From Peteryoungia ipomoeae (lineage in GTDB: Bacteria; Pseudomonadota; Alphaproteobacteria; Rhizobiales; Rhizobiaceae), in assembly GCF_004912165.1 (NCBI RefSeq), contig NZ_STGV01000002.1, positions 310,001-374,000 on the forward strand: a stretch of DNA of 64,000 bases. The letters run 5' to 3'. The first letter of the stretch is position 1; every line of letters starts with the position of its first letter. Positions 46,709 through 56,279 of this stretch are shown piece after piece. Under the pieces are notes generated by a model that searched no databases, was not told the DNA's origin, and worked only from the letters and a program-made list of their open reading frames with translations. Position numbers and translations under genes: made by a program.

Positions 46709-47053
46709 TTAGCGGGAGCCGATCGCGGGCAGTGAAGCACCGGCAATCTGCTCGGCCCTTGTCTTTTGACGGTCGGCTTCCACCTGCCATTGCTGGGCAA
46801 CGCGCGACTGTGTGCGAGCCTGTTTGCGATACTTGCCCTGCGCAAACCAGGTTGTGACAGCGCCCAGAAGGACGCCAAACATCACCGCAAGGATCAAGAG
46901 GACAAAGAGGGGCGCGCTCAGGGAGAGCACAGGATCAGATGGATCAAACGGATTGAGTGCCACCTGGACAAATTGCCTGTTGGCCACAGCCAGGACGACC
47001 AGGAGCAGCCCAAGCGGCAGAAAAACCAGAAGGCTCAGCAACTTGCGTATCAT
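46709..47053 (-). CDS. lapA: LapA-family (DUF1049) membrane protein
   Basis: A 114-residue protein with two membrane segments (about 3-25 and 45-70) and a basic, helical C-terminal tail rich in Gln/Arg. AAGGAGA precedes the ATG ideally. LapA-family proteins in E. coli help couple LPS assembly to LpxC levels; whether this rhizobial member does so is unknown. It follows ihfB by 88 bp. Confidence 0.83.
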   Translation of the reverse strand: MIRKLLSLLVFLPLGLLLVVLAVANRQFVQVALNPFDPSDPVLSLSAPLFVLLILAVMFGVLLGAVTTWFAQGKYRKQARTQSRVAQQWQVEADRQKTRAEQIAGASLPAIGSR

Positions 47054-47141
47054 TGAAATCTCCTTGAACGAAGAGAGTGCCTAGTCGCAGCTCTTCAGCC
47101 CAAGGTAAAGCCGAAACGCTGGATTTCAATGCGTGACAGTG

Positions 47142-47441
47142 TCACTCGTCCTCGTCGCCCATGCCGGGATTCAGGCGCTCGCGCAACTCCTTGCCGGTTT
47201 TGAAGAAGGGAACCCACTTCTCCTCCACGAACACGGTATCACCTGTTCGCGGGTTCCGACCGGATCGCGATGGACGGTTCTTCACCGAAAAGGCGCCAAA
47301 GCCACGCAACTCGACGCGATTGCCCGCCGCAAGCGCATCCGTGATTTCGTCCAACACCGCGTTGACGATGTTCTCGACATCACGGTGATAGAGATGCGGA
47401 TTGCGCGCCGCAACGATCTGCACCAATTCCGACTTGATCAC
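47142..47441 (-). CDS. ihfB: integration host factor subunit beta
   Basis: DNA-bending protein of the HU/IHF family, 99 residues. The beta-arm region contains [17 protein letters not shown] with the intercalating proline, and [18 protein letters not shown] begins IHF-beta. It works with IhfA (outside the window) in sigma-54 promoter activation, which fits the presence of rpoN nearby. It is divergent from lptC. Confidence 0.95.
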   Translation of the reverse strand: MIKSELVQIVAARNPHLYHRDVENIVNAVLDEITDALAAGNRVELRGFGAFSVKNRPSRSGRNPRTGDTVFVEEKWVPFFKTGKELRERLNPGMGDEDE

Positions 47442-47639
47442 ACGGACCCCCTCAAACGGTTATTGAGACATGAGCCGCGGCAAGGTGCCAAAGCGAAAAA
47501 GCCCAGTCAAGGAACAACTTAACCACGCCGGACCGAGTTTTCCAACCCCCGAACAGAATAAGGTCTTCAAGAATCTTGTCGCAATTTTTCCGCATCTGCG
47601 ATGCATGGATCACGAAATGACCAACGCGGCGCAAGCCTC

Positions 47640-47668
47640 TTGGCTTTCTATTGGCAAGCCACAATATA
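47640..47668 (+). promoter_or_regulatory. candidate promoter for lptC
   Basis: TTGGCT at 47640-47645 and AATATA at 47663-47668 with a 17-bp spacer lie about 70 bp upstream of the lptC start. They fit a sigma-70 promoter of moderate quality. The rest of the 298-bp ihfB-lptC gap shows no gene. Confidence 0.32.
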
Positions 47669-47739
47669 CATGCAAAAGGTCCGGGGTCGGCTTAGAATGC
47701 CGAACTTCGCGAATCGCGCGACCAACAGGTATCCAGACT

Positions 47740-48423
47740 ATGCTGCAGACGACATCGGAGAAAAGCCAGGGCGCAAGCCCGCCGGCCGCCGACCGAGCCT
47801 ATCGGAAAGCGATACGGCACTCGGCGCGGGTGCGGCGACTTCGCGTTGTACTGCCGCTTGCCGCTGTCACGATCACCTTGGTGTTTGCTGCGGTTTCCTA
47901 CATGCGCAGCATTCTGCCGGATGAAATCCAGATAGAATCGGCTCAGCTGGAAGACGGGAAGCTCGTGATGGCGAAGCCTGCCATTGCTGGCCGCAATTCC
48001 GAGGGCGTGCCATATTCGCTCCGCGCAGATCGTGCCTTGCAGGACATGAAGAACCCCAACATGATCACGCTGAAGACCATCTCCGCCGCTCTGCCCGTCA
48101 ACGATAAGGTAATTGCGCGGGTCGAGGCGGAAAGTGGCATCTTCGACCGTGTGGCCAACCGGATGGAACTGGACAAGCCGTTTACCCTCAACATGAGCAG
48201 CGGCATCGATGCACAGTTCAAGTCGGCAAAGCTTGACATCACCGCCGGCACCATGGAGACCGATCAGGCCGTTGCCATTCAGACCAAAGGGGCCTCCATT
48301 GTTGCGAATGCCCTCAATATGAAGGATAAGGGCAAAACGATGATTTTCACGGGGAATGTGCGACTGAATGTCGACCCTGCCGCCCTGCGTTCCAACCGGT
48401 CTACGGAAACCGCCCAGCCATGA
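47740..48423 (+). CDS. lptC: LPS export protein LptC
   Basis: Bitopic inner-membrane protein of the Lpt bridge that passes lipopolysaccharide from LptBFG to LptA. The start at 47740 (MLQTTSEKSQGAS, 227 residues) gives a cytoplasmic tail, one membrane segment (about 37-57) and a periplasmic beta-jellyroll (about 65-215), with FTLNMSSGIDAQFKSAKLDI near the end. The frame extends upstream to 47470 without similarity. It overlaps lptA by 4 bp (ATGA). Confidence 0.88.
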   Translation: MLQTTSEKSQGASPPAADRAYRKAIRHSARVRRLRVVLPLAAVTITLVFAAVSYMRSILPDEIQIESAQLEDGKLVMAKPAIAGRNSEGVPYSLRADRALQDMKNPNMITLKTISAALPVNDKVIARVEAESGIFDRVANRMELDKPFTLNMSSGIDAQFKSAKLDITAGTMETDQAVAIQTKGASIVANALNMKDKGKTMIFTGNVRLNVDPAALRSNRSTETAQP

Positions 48424-48974
48424 CATACCGCACCTATATTCTGCGTCTCACCGCTTCACTCGTGATGGGCGCATTGGCGACCGCTGCCGTTCCCGTACTG
48501 GCGTCGGCACAGTCAACGAGCCGGGAAATGAACGGGCTCAAGCTCTCCAACGATCAGCCGATCCAGATCGAAAGCGACCAGCTTGAGATCCGGGACGCGG
48601 AACGCAAGGCCTATTTTACCGGTAACGTCAAAGTGGTTCAGGGAACCACGACACTGCAGGCTGGTACGATGACCGTTCTCTACCAGGGTCAGAGCGGCGC
48701 CGTGACCGAAGGCAATGCCGACATCGACAAGATCGATGTCGACGGCAAGGTCTTCCTGTCATCCGGCACCCAGCAGGCGACTGCCGATAAGGGTCGCTTC
48801 GACCTGGTCAGCCAGGTATTCATTCTCGAGGGCGACCGCGTCGTGCTGACGGAAGGTCAAAATGTTTTTGTTGGCTGCAAACTGACTGTGCAGATGGCAT
48901 CCGGGCAAGCCAAGCTCGATAGCTGCGGCCGGCGGGTGCAAATCCAGCTCGATCCGAAATCCCAGAAGCAATAA
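48420..48974 (+). CDS. lptA: LPS transport periplasmic protein LptA
   Basis: Periplasmic bridge protein of the OstA/LptA family, 184 residues, with a signal peptide ending near PVLASAQS (about residue 31). The jellyroll includes DQLEIRDAERKAYFTGNVKV and VFILEGDRVVLTEGQNVFVG. It is translationally coupled to lptC and followed by lptB after 15 bp. Confidence 0.93.
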   Translation: MTYRTYILRLTASLVMGALATAAVPVLASAQSTSREMNGLKLSNDQPIQIESDQLEIRDAERKAYFTGNVKVVQGTTTLQAGTMTVLYQGQSGAVTEGNADIDKIDVDGKVFLSSGTQQATADKGRFDLVSQVFILEGDRVVLTEGQNVFVGCKLTVQMASGQAKLDSCGRRVQIQLDPKSQKQ

Positions 48975-48989
48975 CGGACAAGCTCCAAC

Positions 48990-49787
48990 GTGCAGATACC
49001 ATTTCTCTCGCGGAGAAAGCCGGCAGATGCCGCAGCTGGCCAGATGGCCGATCGCGCGCGCTATGAAGGCACGCTCATCGCGCATGGCCTGACAAAGACC
49101 TATAACGGACGCCGCGTCGTCAATGGGGCTTCGCTCGTCGTTCGCCGGGGCGAAGCTGTCGGCCTGCTGGGTCCGAACGGCGCCGGGAAGACGACCAGCT
49201 TCTACATGATCACAGGATTGGTGCCCGTTGATAGCGGCACGATTTCGCTCAACGGTTACGACGTCACCTCAATGCCGATGTATCGGCGGGCGCGACTGGG
49301 CGTGGGCTACCTGCCACAGGAAGCCTCGATTTTCCGCGGACTGTCCGTGGAAGACAACATCATGGCCGTGCTGGAAGTTCACATCTCCAACAAGAGGCAA
49401 CGCGAAGCGAAGCTGAGTGAACTCCTGCAGGAGTTTCATATCGAGCGGCTTCGCAAATCCCCGGCAGTGGCATTGTCCGGCGGCGAACGCCGACGGCTTG
49501 AAATTGCCCGCGCCCTGGCGACAGATCCGACATTCATGTTGCTCGACGAACCCTTTGCCGGCGTTGACCCTATTTCCGTTTCGGACATCCAGAATCTGGT
49601 ACGCCATCTGACCGCACGCGGCATCGGCGTCCTGATCACCGATCACAACGTTCGCGAGACGCTGGGTCTGATCGATCGCGCCTATATCATCCACGCTGGT
49701 GAAGTGCTGACGCATGGGCGCGCAAACGACATCGTCAACAACGCCGATGTCCGCCGGCTTTATCTCGGCGACAAGTTCAGCCTTTAA
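48990..49787 (+). CDS. lptB: LPS export ABC transporter ATP-binding protein LptB
   Basis: ATPase that powers LPS extraction with LptF/LptG. Walker A is [19 protein letters not shown] near residue 58, the signature is [16 protein letters not shown] and Walker [14 protein letters not shown], all intact. The start is GTG at 48990 (265 residues), chosen because rhizobial LptB proteins have this N-terminal extension; an ATG at 49044 is the alternative. It lies between lptA and rpoN, the order found across proteobacteria. Confidence 0.95.
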   Translation: MQIPFLSRRKPADAAAGQMADRARYEGTLIAHGLTKTYNGRRVVNGASLVVRRGEAVGLLGPNGAGKTTSFYMITGLVPVDSGTISLNGYDVTSMPMYRRARLGVGYLPQEASIFRGLSVEDNIMAVLEVHISNKRQREAKLSELLQEFHIERLRKSPAVALSGGERRRLEIARALATDPTFMLLDEPFAGVDPISVSDIQNLVRHLTARGIGVLITDHNVRETLGLIDRAYIIHAGEVLTHGRANDIVNNADVRRLYLGDKFSL

Positions 49788-49918
49788 TGATTAGGCGCTT
49801 TCTCTCGCATCCGATTGACTTGACCAAATAGCAATAAAAAGCAATTTTTGGGCCAAGTGAATGAAGTGCGACCTCCTGGGGCCGCTCTGCTGGATTGAGG
49901 GGAGTTTGAGCGTCCATC

Positions 49919-51481
49919 ATGGCCTTGTCCGCCAATCTCTTGCTGCGGCAGAACCAATCGCTGGTGATGACACCGCAACTGGTTCAATCCATCCAACTGC
50001 TGCAAATGACGCATGTGGAACTCATGCAGTTCATTGCACAGGAGGTGGAGCGCAATCCGCTGCTTGAAATCGCGGCAGATGATGGCGGTTTGGGCAGCGA
50101 CGGTCTTGCTTCGCCGGAGAAGTCTGGCACCTCGGCGGATGCCGAGAGCGACCATGACATGCCGTCATTGCCTTCAGAAATGGAAAGCAACTGGTATGAG
50201 GACAAAAGCGGCGGCGATCTCCATGATCGTCTCGATACCAATTTCGATGCCGCGTTTACCGACGAGGGAAGCGAACAGCGGGCCGATGCACCGGAACTGC
50301 TTGGCCAATGGAAATCCATGCCGGGGGCGCAAGGCGCGAACGGAGAGAGTTTTGACCTCGACGATTTTGTTGCCGGTCGCGAAAGCCTGCGTGACCATAT
50401 CGAGCGGCAGCTTGCCTTCATTGTCACAAGCGAAAAAGAGCGCCTGATCGCCGGCATTCTGATCGATCATCTCGACGAGACCGGATACTTCCAGGGCGAT
50501 CTTCAAGAGATTGCCGACCGACTGGGAGAGCCAGTCAAAACACTTCAGACGACGCTTGCCAGACTTCAGACGGCGGAGCCGGCCGGTATCTTTGCGCGAT
50601 CCCTCAGCGAATGTCTTGCCATCCAATTGCGCCAGAAGGACCGCTTCGATCCCGCCATGGCTGCGCTCGTCGCCAATCTAGAACTCTTGGCAAAGCGTGA
50701 TTTTGCCTCTCTGAAGAAGATCTGTGGCGTCGATGAAGAAGACCTTCTCGACATGCTGGGTGAAATACGCAAGCTCAATCCAAAGCCTGGCCTCGGCTTT
50801 GAGCACAGCACCGCCGAGTCGGTGACGCCCGATATTCTTGTCCGCCCCGACGGAAACGCCGGCTGGCACATTGAGTTGAATCCCGACGCCCTGCCCCGAG
50901 TTCTGGTGAACCAGAGCTACATTGCGCAGGTCTCACACAAGACCATCCGACCGAACGAGGATGAAAATTTCCTGTCGGAATGCCTGCAAAGCGCCAACTG
51001 GCTGACACGCAGTCTGGACCAGCGGGCGAAGACCATCATGAAGGTCGCAACCGAGATCGTTCGCCAACAAAGTGCCTTCCTGACCCATGGCGTAGTCCAG
51101 TTACGACCGCTGAACCTGAAAACGGTGGCCGATGCCATCAAGATGCACGAATCCACCGTCAGCCGCGTTACGACCAACAAATTCATGCTGACGCCGCGTG
51201 GCCTCTTTGAATTGAAGTACTTCTTCACCGTCTCGATTGCCTCAGCCGCCGGTGGCGACGATCATTCCGCTGAAGCGGTAAGGCACAAGATCAAGGCACT
51301 CATTTCCGAGGAAAGTGCCGAGGCGGTGCTCTCCGATGACGATATCGTCATCAAGCTGAAATCAGGCGGCATCGATCTCGCGCGTCGTACCGTTGCGAAA
51401 TATCGCGAGGCGATGAACATCGCCTCTTCCGTGCAGAGACGACGGGAGAAGCGCGCAGCTGCCAAGGTCAGCAACCCCTGA
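49919..51481 (+). CDS. rpoN: RNA polymerase sigma-54 factor
   Basis: Alternative sigma factor for nitrogen fixation, nitrogen assimilation and transport genes, 520 residues. Region I is glutamine/leucine-rich (LRQNQSLVMTPQLVQSIQLL). The core-binding domain covers about 130-300, and the RpoN box ARRTVAKYREAMNI stands near the C-terminus (about 490). GAGGGG precedes the ATG. It needs ATPase activators such as NtrC or NifA, outside this window. Confidence 0.96.
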   Translation: MALSANLLLRQNQSLVMTPQLVQSIQLLQMTHVELMQFIAQEVERNPLLEIAADDGGLGSDGLASPEKSGTSADAESDHDMPSLPSEMESNWYEDKSGGDLHDRLDTNFDAAFTDEGSEQRADAPELLGQWKSMPGAQGANGESFDLDDFVAGRESLRDHIERQLAFIVTSEKERLIAGILIDHLDETGYFQGDLQEIADRLGEPVKTLQTTLARLQTAEPAGIFARSLSECLAIQLRQKDRFDPAMAALVANLELLAKRDFASLKKICGVDEEDLLDMLGEIRKLNPKPGLGFEHSTAESVTPDILVRPDGNAGWHIELNPDALPRVLVNQSYIAQVSHKTIRPNEDENFLSECLQSANWLTRSLDQRAKTIMKVATEIVRQQSAFLTHGVVQLRPLNLKTVADAIKMHESTVSRVTTNKFMLTPRGLFELKYFFTVSIASAAGGDDHSAEAVRHKIKALISEESAEAVLSDDDIVIKLKSGGIDLARRTVAKYREAMNIASSVQRRREKRAAAKVSNP

Positions 51482-51514
51482 AAGCAGGGGAACTTGCCAG
51501 GAGTTAACGGGTCA

Positions 51515-51542
51515 TTGACATTTTAGCTGGCTGTGGTTAGAA
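51515..51542 (+). promoter_or_regulatory. candidate sigma-70 promoter for hpf
   Basis: TTGACA (51515-51520) matches the -35 consensus exactly; TTAGAA (51537-51542) follows after 16 bp. It lies in the 221-bp rpoN-hpf gap, about 160 bp before hpf, so hpf-ptsN could be transcribed apart from rpoN. Confidence 0.4.
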
Positions 51543-51702
51543 GCGCGCCGCAATCGACAGCGCGTACAGCTGCCAGAAGGAATTTCCTAACAGGACGCCA
51601 GAGAACCTGCCACAAACGCCGTCCTCTTGCTCGAAAAGCTTGGACGCAGACCGAGCATGGCGTAAAATGGTCTGGCAAACCAACCATAAGAAGGGAAACT
51701 CC

Positions 51703-52275
51703 ATGAGTGTGCGTGTATCCGGCAAACAGATGGAAATCGGTGAATCGTTCCGCCAGCGGATCGAGGAGCGTGTCCAGGACGCCGTGACGAAGTACTTCGA
51801 CGGAGGGTATTCAGGTCAGGTCGTCGTTTCGAAGTCGCAGTCGCGCTTCTCGGCAGACTGCCTTGTGCATCTCGACACCGGTGCCAACCTGCATGCAGCA
51901 GGAGAAGCCAATGATCCGCAGGTTGCCTTCGATACGGCGTTCGAGCGTGTTGAAAAGCGCCTGCGCCGTTACAAGCGCAAGCTGAAGGATCATCATGCCA
52001 ATGCGGCGGCTGCACCGATCGAAGTCGCATACACAGTGATGGATTCCCTTGCGGAAGAGCATGAGGAAGTGCCAGAGGATTATGCACCGGCCATTGTCGC
52101 AGAGAGCACGAAGAAGCTCCAGACGATGTCTGTTGCAACTGCCGTGATGGCACTCGATATGACTGACGAGCCCGTTCTCCTGTTCAGAAGCCCGGGCAGT
52201 GAACAATTGAATATCGTTTATCGTCGCAATGACGGTAATATTGGGTGGATCGATTCCGCCAACATCAAAGGCTGA
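51703..52275 (+). CDS. hpf: ribosome hibernation promoting factor, long form
   Basis: Ribosome-associated stress factor (sigma-54 modulation protein family). The N-terminal HPF domain covers about 1-100 (SVRVSGKQMEIGESFRQRIEE, VEKRLRRYKRKLKDHH) and a C-terminal dimerisation domain about 130-190 (DEPVLLFRSPGSEQLNIVYR), so it is the long form that makes 100S ribosomes. The start at 51703 follows AAGGGA; the frame opens upstream at 51640. It has 190 residues. Confidence 0.94.
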   Translation: MSVRVSGKQMEIGESFRQRIEERVQDAVTKYFDGGYSGQVVVSKSQSRFSADCLVHLDTGANLHAAGEANDPQVAFDTAFERVEKRLRRYKRKLKDHHANAAAAPIEVAYTVMDSLAEEHEEVPEDYAPAIVAESTKKLQTMSVATAVMALDMTDEPVLLFRSPGSEQLNIVYRRNDGNIGWIDSANIKG

Positions 52276-52346
52276 CAGGTCGATTTGCGGGCGAGAGGCG
52301 GATCCGCCGTCGCCCGCATAGACCTCGACGCATGAAGGAAATTGAT

Positions 52347-52811
52347 ATGGCCTTGGCAGATTTGCTGCAACAGGATGCTGTCGTACCCGCTCTCAGAGTG
52401 AATTCAAAGAAGCAGCTGCTTCAGGAACTTGCGGCCAAGGCCTCCAAGCTCACCGACATTCCCGAGCGCGAAATCTTCGATGTGATCCTGCAGCGCGAGC
52501 GTCTTGGCTCAACAGGCGTCGGCAACGGCATCGCGATTCCGCATGGCAAGCTGAACAAGATCAGCCAGATCACGGGCGTCTTTGCGCGCCTGGAAACGCC
52601 CATCGACTTTGAGGCATTGGACGACCAACCGGTCGATCTCGTCTTTCTGCTGCTTGCGCCGGAAGGTGCCGGTGCCGATCATCTCAAGGCCTTGTCGCGC
52701 ATTGCCCGCGTCCTGCGTGATCAGGATCTGGTGGCAAAACTGCGTGCGACGGATTCCGCAACCGCGATCTACACCTTTCTAAACGAAGAACAGGCGTCGA
52801 ACGCTGCCTGA
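52347..52811 (+). CDS. ptsN: PTS IIA-like nitrogen regulatory protein PtsN (EIIA-Ntr)
   Basis: Phosphoacceptor of the regulatory PTS(Ntr) system, 154 residues. The phosphorylated histidine lies in GNGIAIPHGKLNKI near residue 66. The start at 52347 (MALADLLQQDAVV) is preferred since AAGGAA lies 8 bases before it; an ATG five codons upstream is possible. The rpoN-hpf-ptsN order is typical. The terminator follows at 52831. Confidence 0.95.
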   Translation: MALADLLQQDAVVPALRVNSKKQLLQELAAKASKLTDIPEREIFDVILQRERLGSTGVGNGIAIPHGKLNKISQITGVFARLETPIDFEALDDQPVDLVFLLLAPEGAGADHLKALSRIARVLRDQDLVAKLRATDSATAIYTFLNEEQASNAA

Positions 52812-52830
52812 CTTCAGCCTGATGCAGTCA

Positions 52831-52869
52831 AAAAGAAGCGCCGGATCTTCCGATCCGGCGCTTTCTCTA
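52831..52869. terminator. bidirectional terminator between ptsN and grpE
   Basis: AAGCGCCGGATC and GATCCGGCGCTT form a perfect 12-bp stem with loop TTCC, followed by TTTCTCT on the plus strand and by CTTTTT on the minus strand. It can end both the ptsN and the convergent grpE transcripts. Confidence 0.85.
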
Positions 52870-52894
52870 TTCTAGGGTCAATTCGGTTGCGCGT

Positions 52895-53527
52895 TCATGC
52901 CTTCGACGCGTCGTCTGCCGCAGTATCGCCCTTCGGGCCACCCTTGGCGACGCCCACCATCGCTGGGCGCAGAACCCGCTCGCCAATGGCATAACCGGCC
53001 TGTACGACCTGCACGACCGTGTTGTTCGGAACCTCAGAATTCGGGACTTCGAACATGGCCTGATGAAAATTCGGATCGAACTTCTGGCCCTCGGCATCGA
53101 TCTTGCGCACACCGTGACGCTCCAGGGTCGCCAGCATGCCACGCTCGGTCATCTCGACACCTTCGATCAGGACGGTCATGCCCGCATCTGCAGCAGCGCG
53201 CACGTCGTCCGGGATCGATTCGATCGCGCGGCGCAGATTGTCCGACACCGACAGCATGTCGCGCGCGAAGCCTGTCACCGCATAGGACTTGGCATCCTTG
53301 ATCTCCCGCTCGGTGCGGCGGCGAAGATTGTCCATATCGGCTGCCAATCGCAGGAAACGATCACGTAGATCGTTGTTCTCAGCCCTCAAGGCCTCGATGG
53401 CATCGACTTCGGTCTGGCCGTCCTGCACGGCATCAGCGTCGGTTTGTGCCTCGGCATTGTCCACTGCCTGTGCATGCGCCTCTGCGGCAGCCGCGTCAGG
53501 TCCGTTCTTGGTGGTATCTTCGGTCAT
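52895..53527 (-). CDS. grpE: nucleotide exchange factor GrpE
   Basis: Releases ADP from DnaK. The 210-residue protein has an acidic, alanine-rich N-terminus (about 1-50), a long coiled coil ([20 protein letters not shown]) and the beta-domain with [15 protein letters not shown] and [20 protein letters not shown] heat-shock-type promoter lies just upstream. It is followed, upstream on the same strand, by hrcA. Confidence 0.96.
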   Translation of the reverse strand: MTEDTTKNGPDAAAAEAHAQAVDNAEAQTDADAVQDGQTEVDAIEALRAENNDLRDRFLRLAADMDNLRRRTEREIKDAKSYAVTGFARDMLSVSDNLRRAIESIPDDVRAAADAGMTVLIEGVEMTERGMLATLERHGVRKIDAEGQKFDPNFHQAMFEVPNSEVPNNTVVQVVQAGYAIGERVLRPAMVGVAKGGPKGDTAADDASKA

Positions 53528-53585
53528 GACGTTCTCCGGATAGGTTTTGCCTGTCGAAACATCTGGGGTTTCGAAGTTGAGCCCG

Positions 53586-53614
53586 ATATCAGGGTTTCAT
53601 CGGAAAAAATCAAG
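53586..53614 (-). promoter_or_regulatory. candidate heat-shock (RpoH) promoter of grpE
   Basis: On the minus strand CTTGAT, a 17-bp spacer and TGATAT sit 59-87 bp before the grpE start, between hrcA and grpE. The layout resembles the alphaproteobacterial RpoH consensus (CTTGAA, 17 bp, CCATAT-like), with deviations in both elements. No CIRCE element is visible here. Confidence 0.42.
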
Positions 53615-53635
53615 GCTTTGCGGTGGAAAGCGCGA

Positions 53636-54727
53636 TCAGCGACCGGCCCGCGACAGCCTCGCCATAAGCTGTGCGGTATAATCGACCATCGGCACAACAC
53701 GGGCGTAATTCAGCCGCGTCGGCCCGATCACCCCCACAGCACCGACGATCCTGCTATCGCCATCCCGATAAGGCGCGACGATTAGTGACGAACCGGACAA
53801 CGAAAAGAGCTTGTTTTCCGAGCCGATGAAGATGCGGACGCCAGAGCCCGTCTCTGCCAGATTAAGGATCTCGATCAGGCTTTCCTTGCGTTCAAGATCA
53901 TCAAACAGCAAGCGAAGCCTATCGAGGTCATCGGCTCCGGCCACCCCTTCCAGCAGATTGGCATGACCACGGACGATAAGACGTGTTGATGTTTCCTCCG
54001 CCCCGCCGCCTGACCAGACGGCCAGGCCTCGCTGTACAAGGTCCTGGGAAAGAGCATCAAGCTCGGTCGAGACTTGCGTTTTAAGCCTTTCCAACTGCCC
54101 CCGCAGCTCGACCAGAGTTTGCCCGGCGAGATTGGCATTCAGGAAATTGGCGGCTTCGGTCAGCTGTGAAGCGGTAACGCCGGCTGGCAGCTCGATGATG
54201 CGATTTTCGACCTGGTTGTGCTCTCCCACCAAGATCGCCAGCGCCTTTGTCGGCTCGAGCCGGATGAATTCGACATGCTTGAGCACCGGATCGCTCTTTG
54301 CCGATATCACCAGCCCGGCGCCGCGCGAGACGCCGGACAGGAGCCGGCTCGCCTCCGACAGCATGGCGTCCATCGACTGGTCGGGGGCTGCGGGACGCAA
54401 CTGCCGTTCTATATTGTCGCGTTCTTCTGCGGAGAGATCACCAACCTGCATGAACCCGTCGACGAAGAAGCGAAGACCTGCCTGTGTGGGAAGACGGCCG
54501 GCGCTGACATGCGGCGCATAGATGAGACCAAGTCCTTCGAGGTCGCTCATCACGTTGCGCACGGAAGCCGGAGAAAGCGACATCGGAAGCAACCGTGACA
54601 GATTGCGCGAGCCCAGCGGATCGCCGGACTCAAGATAGGTTTCGACGATGCGTCTGAAGACCTCACGGGAGCGGTCGTCCAACGACGCGAAGACATCCGC
54701 GGGGGTCATGTCGGCCGAAGTCATCAT
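53636..54727 (-). CDS. hrcA: heat-inducible transcription repressor HrcA
   Basis: Represses groESL and other chaperone genes by binding CIRCE. The 363-residue protein begins with a winged helix ([41 protein letters not shown]), followed by [17 protein letters not shown] and a C-terminal GAF-like regulatory domain ending in [19 protein letters not shown]. It is divergent from rph. Confidence 0.96.
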   Translation of the reverse strand: MMTSADMTPADVFASLDDRSREVFRRIVETYLESGDPLGSRNLSRLLPMSLSPASVRNVMSDLEGLGLIYAPHVSAGRLPTQAGLRFFVDGFMQVGDLSAEERDNIERQLRPAAPDQSMDAMLSEASRLLSGVSRGAGLVISAKSDPVLKHVEFIRLEPTKALAILVGEHNQVENRIIELPAGVTASQLTEAANFLNANLAGQTLVELRGQLERLKTQVSTELDALSQDLVQRGLAVWSGGGAEETSTRLIVRGHANLLEGVAGADDLDRLRLLFDDLERKESLIEILNLAETGSGVRIFIGSENKLFSLSGSSLIVAPYRDGDSRIVGAVGVIGPTRLNYARVVPMVDYTAQLMARLSRAGR

Positions 54728-54889
54728 TCTGCCATGCAGGAAGGGCGTCTGGTCATGAAGAAACTATAATATCTCCCCAGCCGCGATGAAAAGCCCTTTA
54801 GGGGCGATGTGATAGACAGCGAGCCCGGTTTTCCTTTGCAAATGCCGCAGGTGATCCGTAGAAAGCCTCAAACACACGAGGAGTTCGTC

Positions 54890-55606
54890 ATGCGGCCATC
54901 CGGCAGAAAAACAGATCAAATGCGCGCGGTCTCATTCGAACGCAATGTTTCCAAACATGCCGAGGGTTCCTGCCTCGTGAAATTTGGCGATACGCATGTT
55001 CTGTGCACCGCAAGCCTTGAAGACAAGACACCGCCATGGCTGCGCAACTCCGGCAAGGGCTGGGTCACGGCCGAATACGGGATGCTGCCACGGGCGACGG
55101 GTGAGCGGATGAAGCGCGAGGCGGCATCCGGGAAACAGAGCGGGCGGACGCAGGAAATCCAGCGCCTGATCGGTCGTTCGCTACGCGCCGTCGTCGATTT
55201 GGGCGCCCTCGGTGAACGCCAGATCTCGATCGACTGCGACGTCATCCAGGCCGATGGCGGCACGCGTACGGCGGCGATCACCGGCGCCTGGATTGCGCTG
55301 CACGACTGCCTGAAGTGGATGGAAGCCCGCAGCATGGTGAAGGTCGAGAAGGTTCTGAAGGACCATATCGCTGCCGTCTCCTGCGGTATCTTTGCCAACC
55401 AGCCGGTTATCGATCTCGACTATCTGGAGGATTCCGCCGCCGAAACGGATGCAAATTTCGTCATGACCGGCGCTGGCGGCATCGTCGAGATTCAAGGCAC
55501 CGCGGAAGGCAAGCCGTTTAGCCAGGATGAGTTCCTCACCTTGCTTGGCCTCGCCCGCAACGGCATCGATGAACTGGTGTCGATGCAGAAAACTGCGATC
55601 GGCTGA
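54890..55606 (+). CDS. rph: ribonuclease PH
   Basis: Phosphorolytic 3'-5' exoribonuclease that trims tRNA 3' ends. The 238-residue protein starts [18 protein letters not shown] and has [18 protein letters not shown] and [20 protein letters not shown], the active-site region. The start at 54890 follows GAGGAG; the frame is open upstream to 54809. It is followed by rdgB and hemW at short spacing, one likely operon. Confidence 0.96.
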   Translation: MRPSGRKTDQMRAVSFERNVSKHAEGSCLVKFGDTHVLCTASLEDKTPPWLRNSGKGWVTAEYGMLPRATGERMKREAASGKQSGRTQEIQRLIGRSLRAVVDLGALGERQISIDCDVIQADGGTRTAAITGAWIALHDCLKWMEARSMVKVEKVLKDHIAAVSCGIFANQPVIDLDYLEDSAAETDANFVMTGAGGIVEIQGTAEGKPFSQDEFLTLLGLARNGIDELVSMQKTAIG

Positions 55607-55628
55607 TCACCGATCAGGAGACAGAACC

Positions 55629-56273
55629 ATGCGCAAGCTTGACACCCGTACCATCGTTGTCGCCAGCCACAATGCTGGCAAGATCGCCGAGATCGCCGAT
55701 CTGATCGGCCCCTTCGGCTTTACGGCCAAGTCCGCCAAAGAGCTTTCGCTTGCCGAACCCGATGAGACCGGCACGACCTTCGAGGAAAACGCTGCGATCA
55801 AAGCGCTCGCCTCGTCAAAGGCGTCGGGCCTGCCAGCCCTTTCGGACGATTCAGGCCTCGTCATCGATGCTCTTGATGGGGCGCCCGGGGTCTACACCGC
55901 CAACTGGGCGGAGCGCGAAGACGGTAGCCGCGACTTCGCGATGGCGATGCACAAGGTGGAGGCAGCGCTTGCGGAGCGTTCCGCCACTGAGGAAGCGCAG
56001 CGCACTGCCAGGTTTGTCAGCGTACTTTGTCTTGCCTGGCCAGACGGCCATACCGAGTTCTTCCGAGGCGAGGTCGAAGGCTTCATTGCGCCCGCCCCTC
56101 GCGGCACGGCTGGCTTCGGCTACGACCCGATCTTCCAGCCACTTGGTCATGACCGGACCTTTGGCGAGATGTCCAGCGACGAGAAACATGGCTGGGAGCG
56201 CGGCGATGCGCAGGCCCTTTCGCATCGGGCCCGCGCCTTCAAGCTTTTCGTCGAAACCTGCCTGGAGGCCTGA
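55629..56273 (+). CDS. rdgB: non-canonical purine NTP pyrophosphatase (dITP/XTP)
   Basis: House-cleaning enzyme that hydrolyses dITP and XTP. The Ham1 family motifs are [16 protein letters not shown] at the N-terminus, [20 protein letters not shown] near residue 70 and [11 protein letters not shown] near 160. The start at 55629 follows CAGGAGA, giving 214 residues. It lies 22 bp after rph. Confidence 0.95.
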   Translation: MRKLDTRTIVVASHNAGKIAEIADLIGPFGFTAKSAKELSLAEPDETGTTFEENAAIKALASSKASGLPALSDDSGLVIDALDGAPGVYTANWAEREDGSRDFAMAMHKVEAALAERSATEEAQRTARFVSVLCLAWPDGHTEFFRGEVEGFIAPAPRGTAGFGYDPIFQPLGHDRTFGEMSSDEKHGWERGDAQALSHRARAFKLFVETCLEA

Positions 56274-56279
56274 GCAGTC

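Noticed and set aside
47470..47739. Extra coding sequence upstream of lptC
   Set aside because: The in-frame translation resembles nothing and contains the likely lptC promoter. The LptC signature begins at 47740.
53528..54889. CIRCE elements near grpE and hrcA
   Set aside because: No TTAGCACTC-N9-GAGTGCTAA-like repeat is present in the gaps around these genes. HrcA probably acts on groESL elsewhere.
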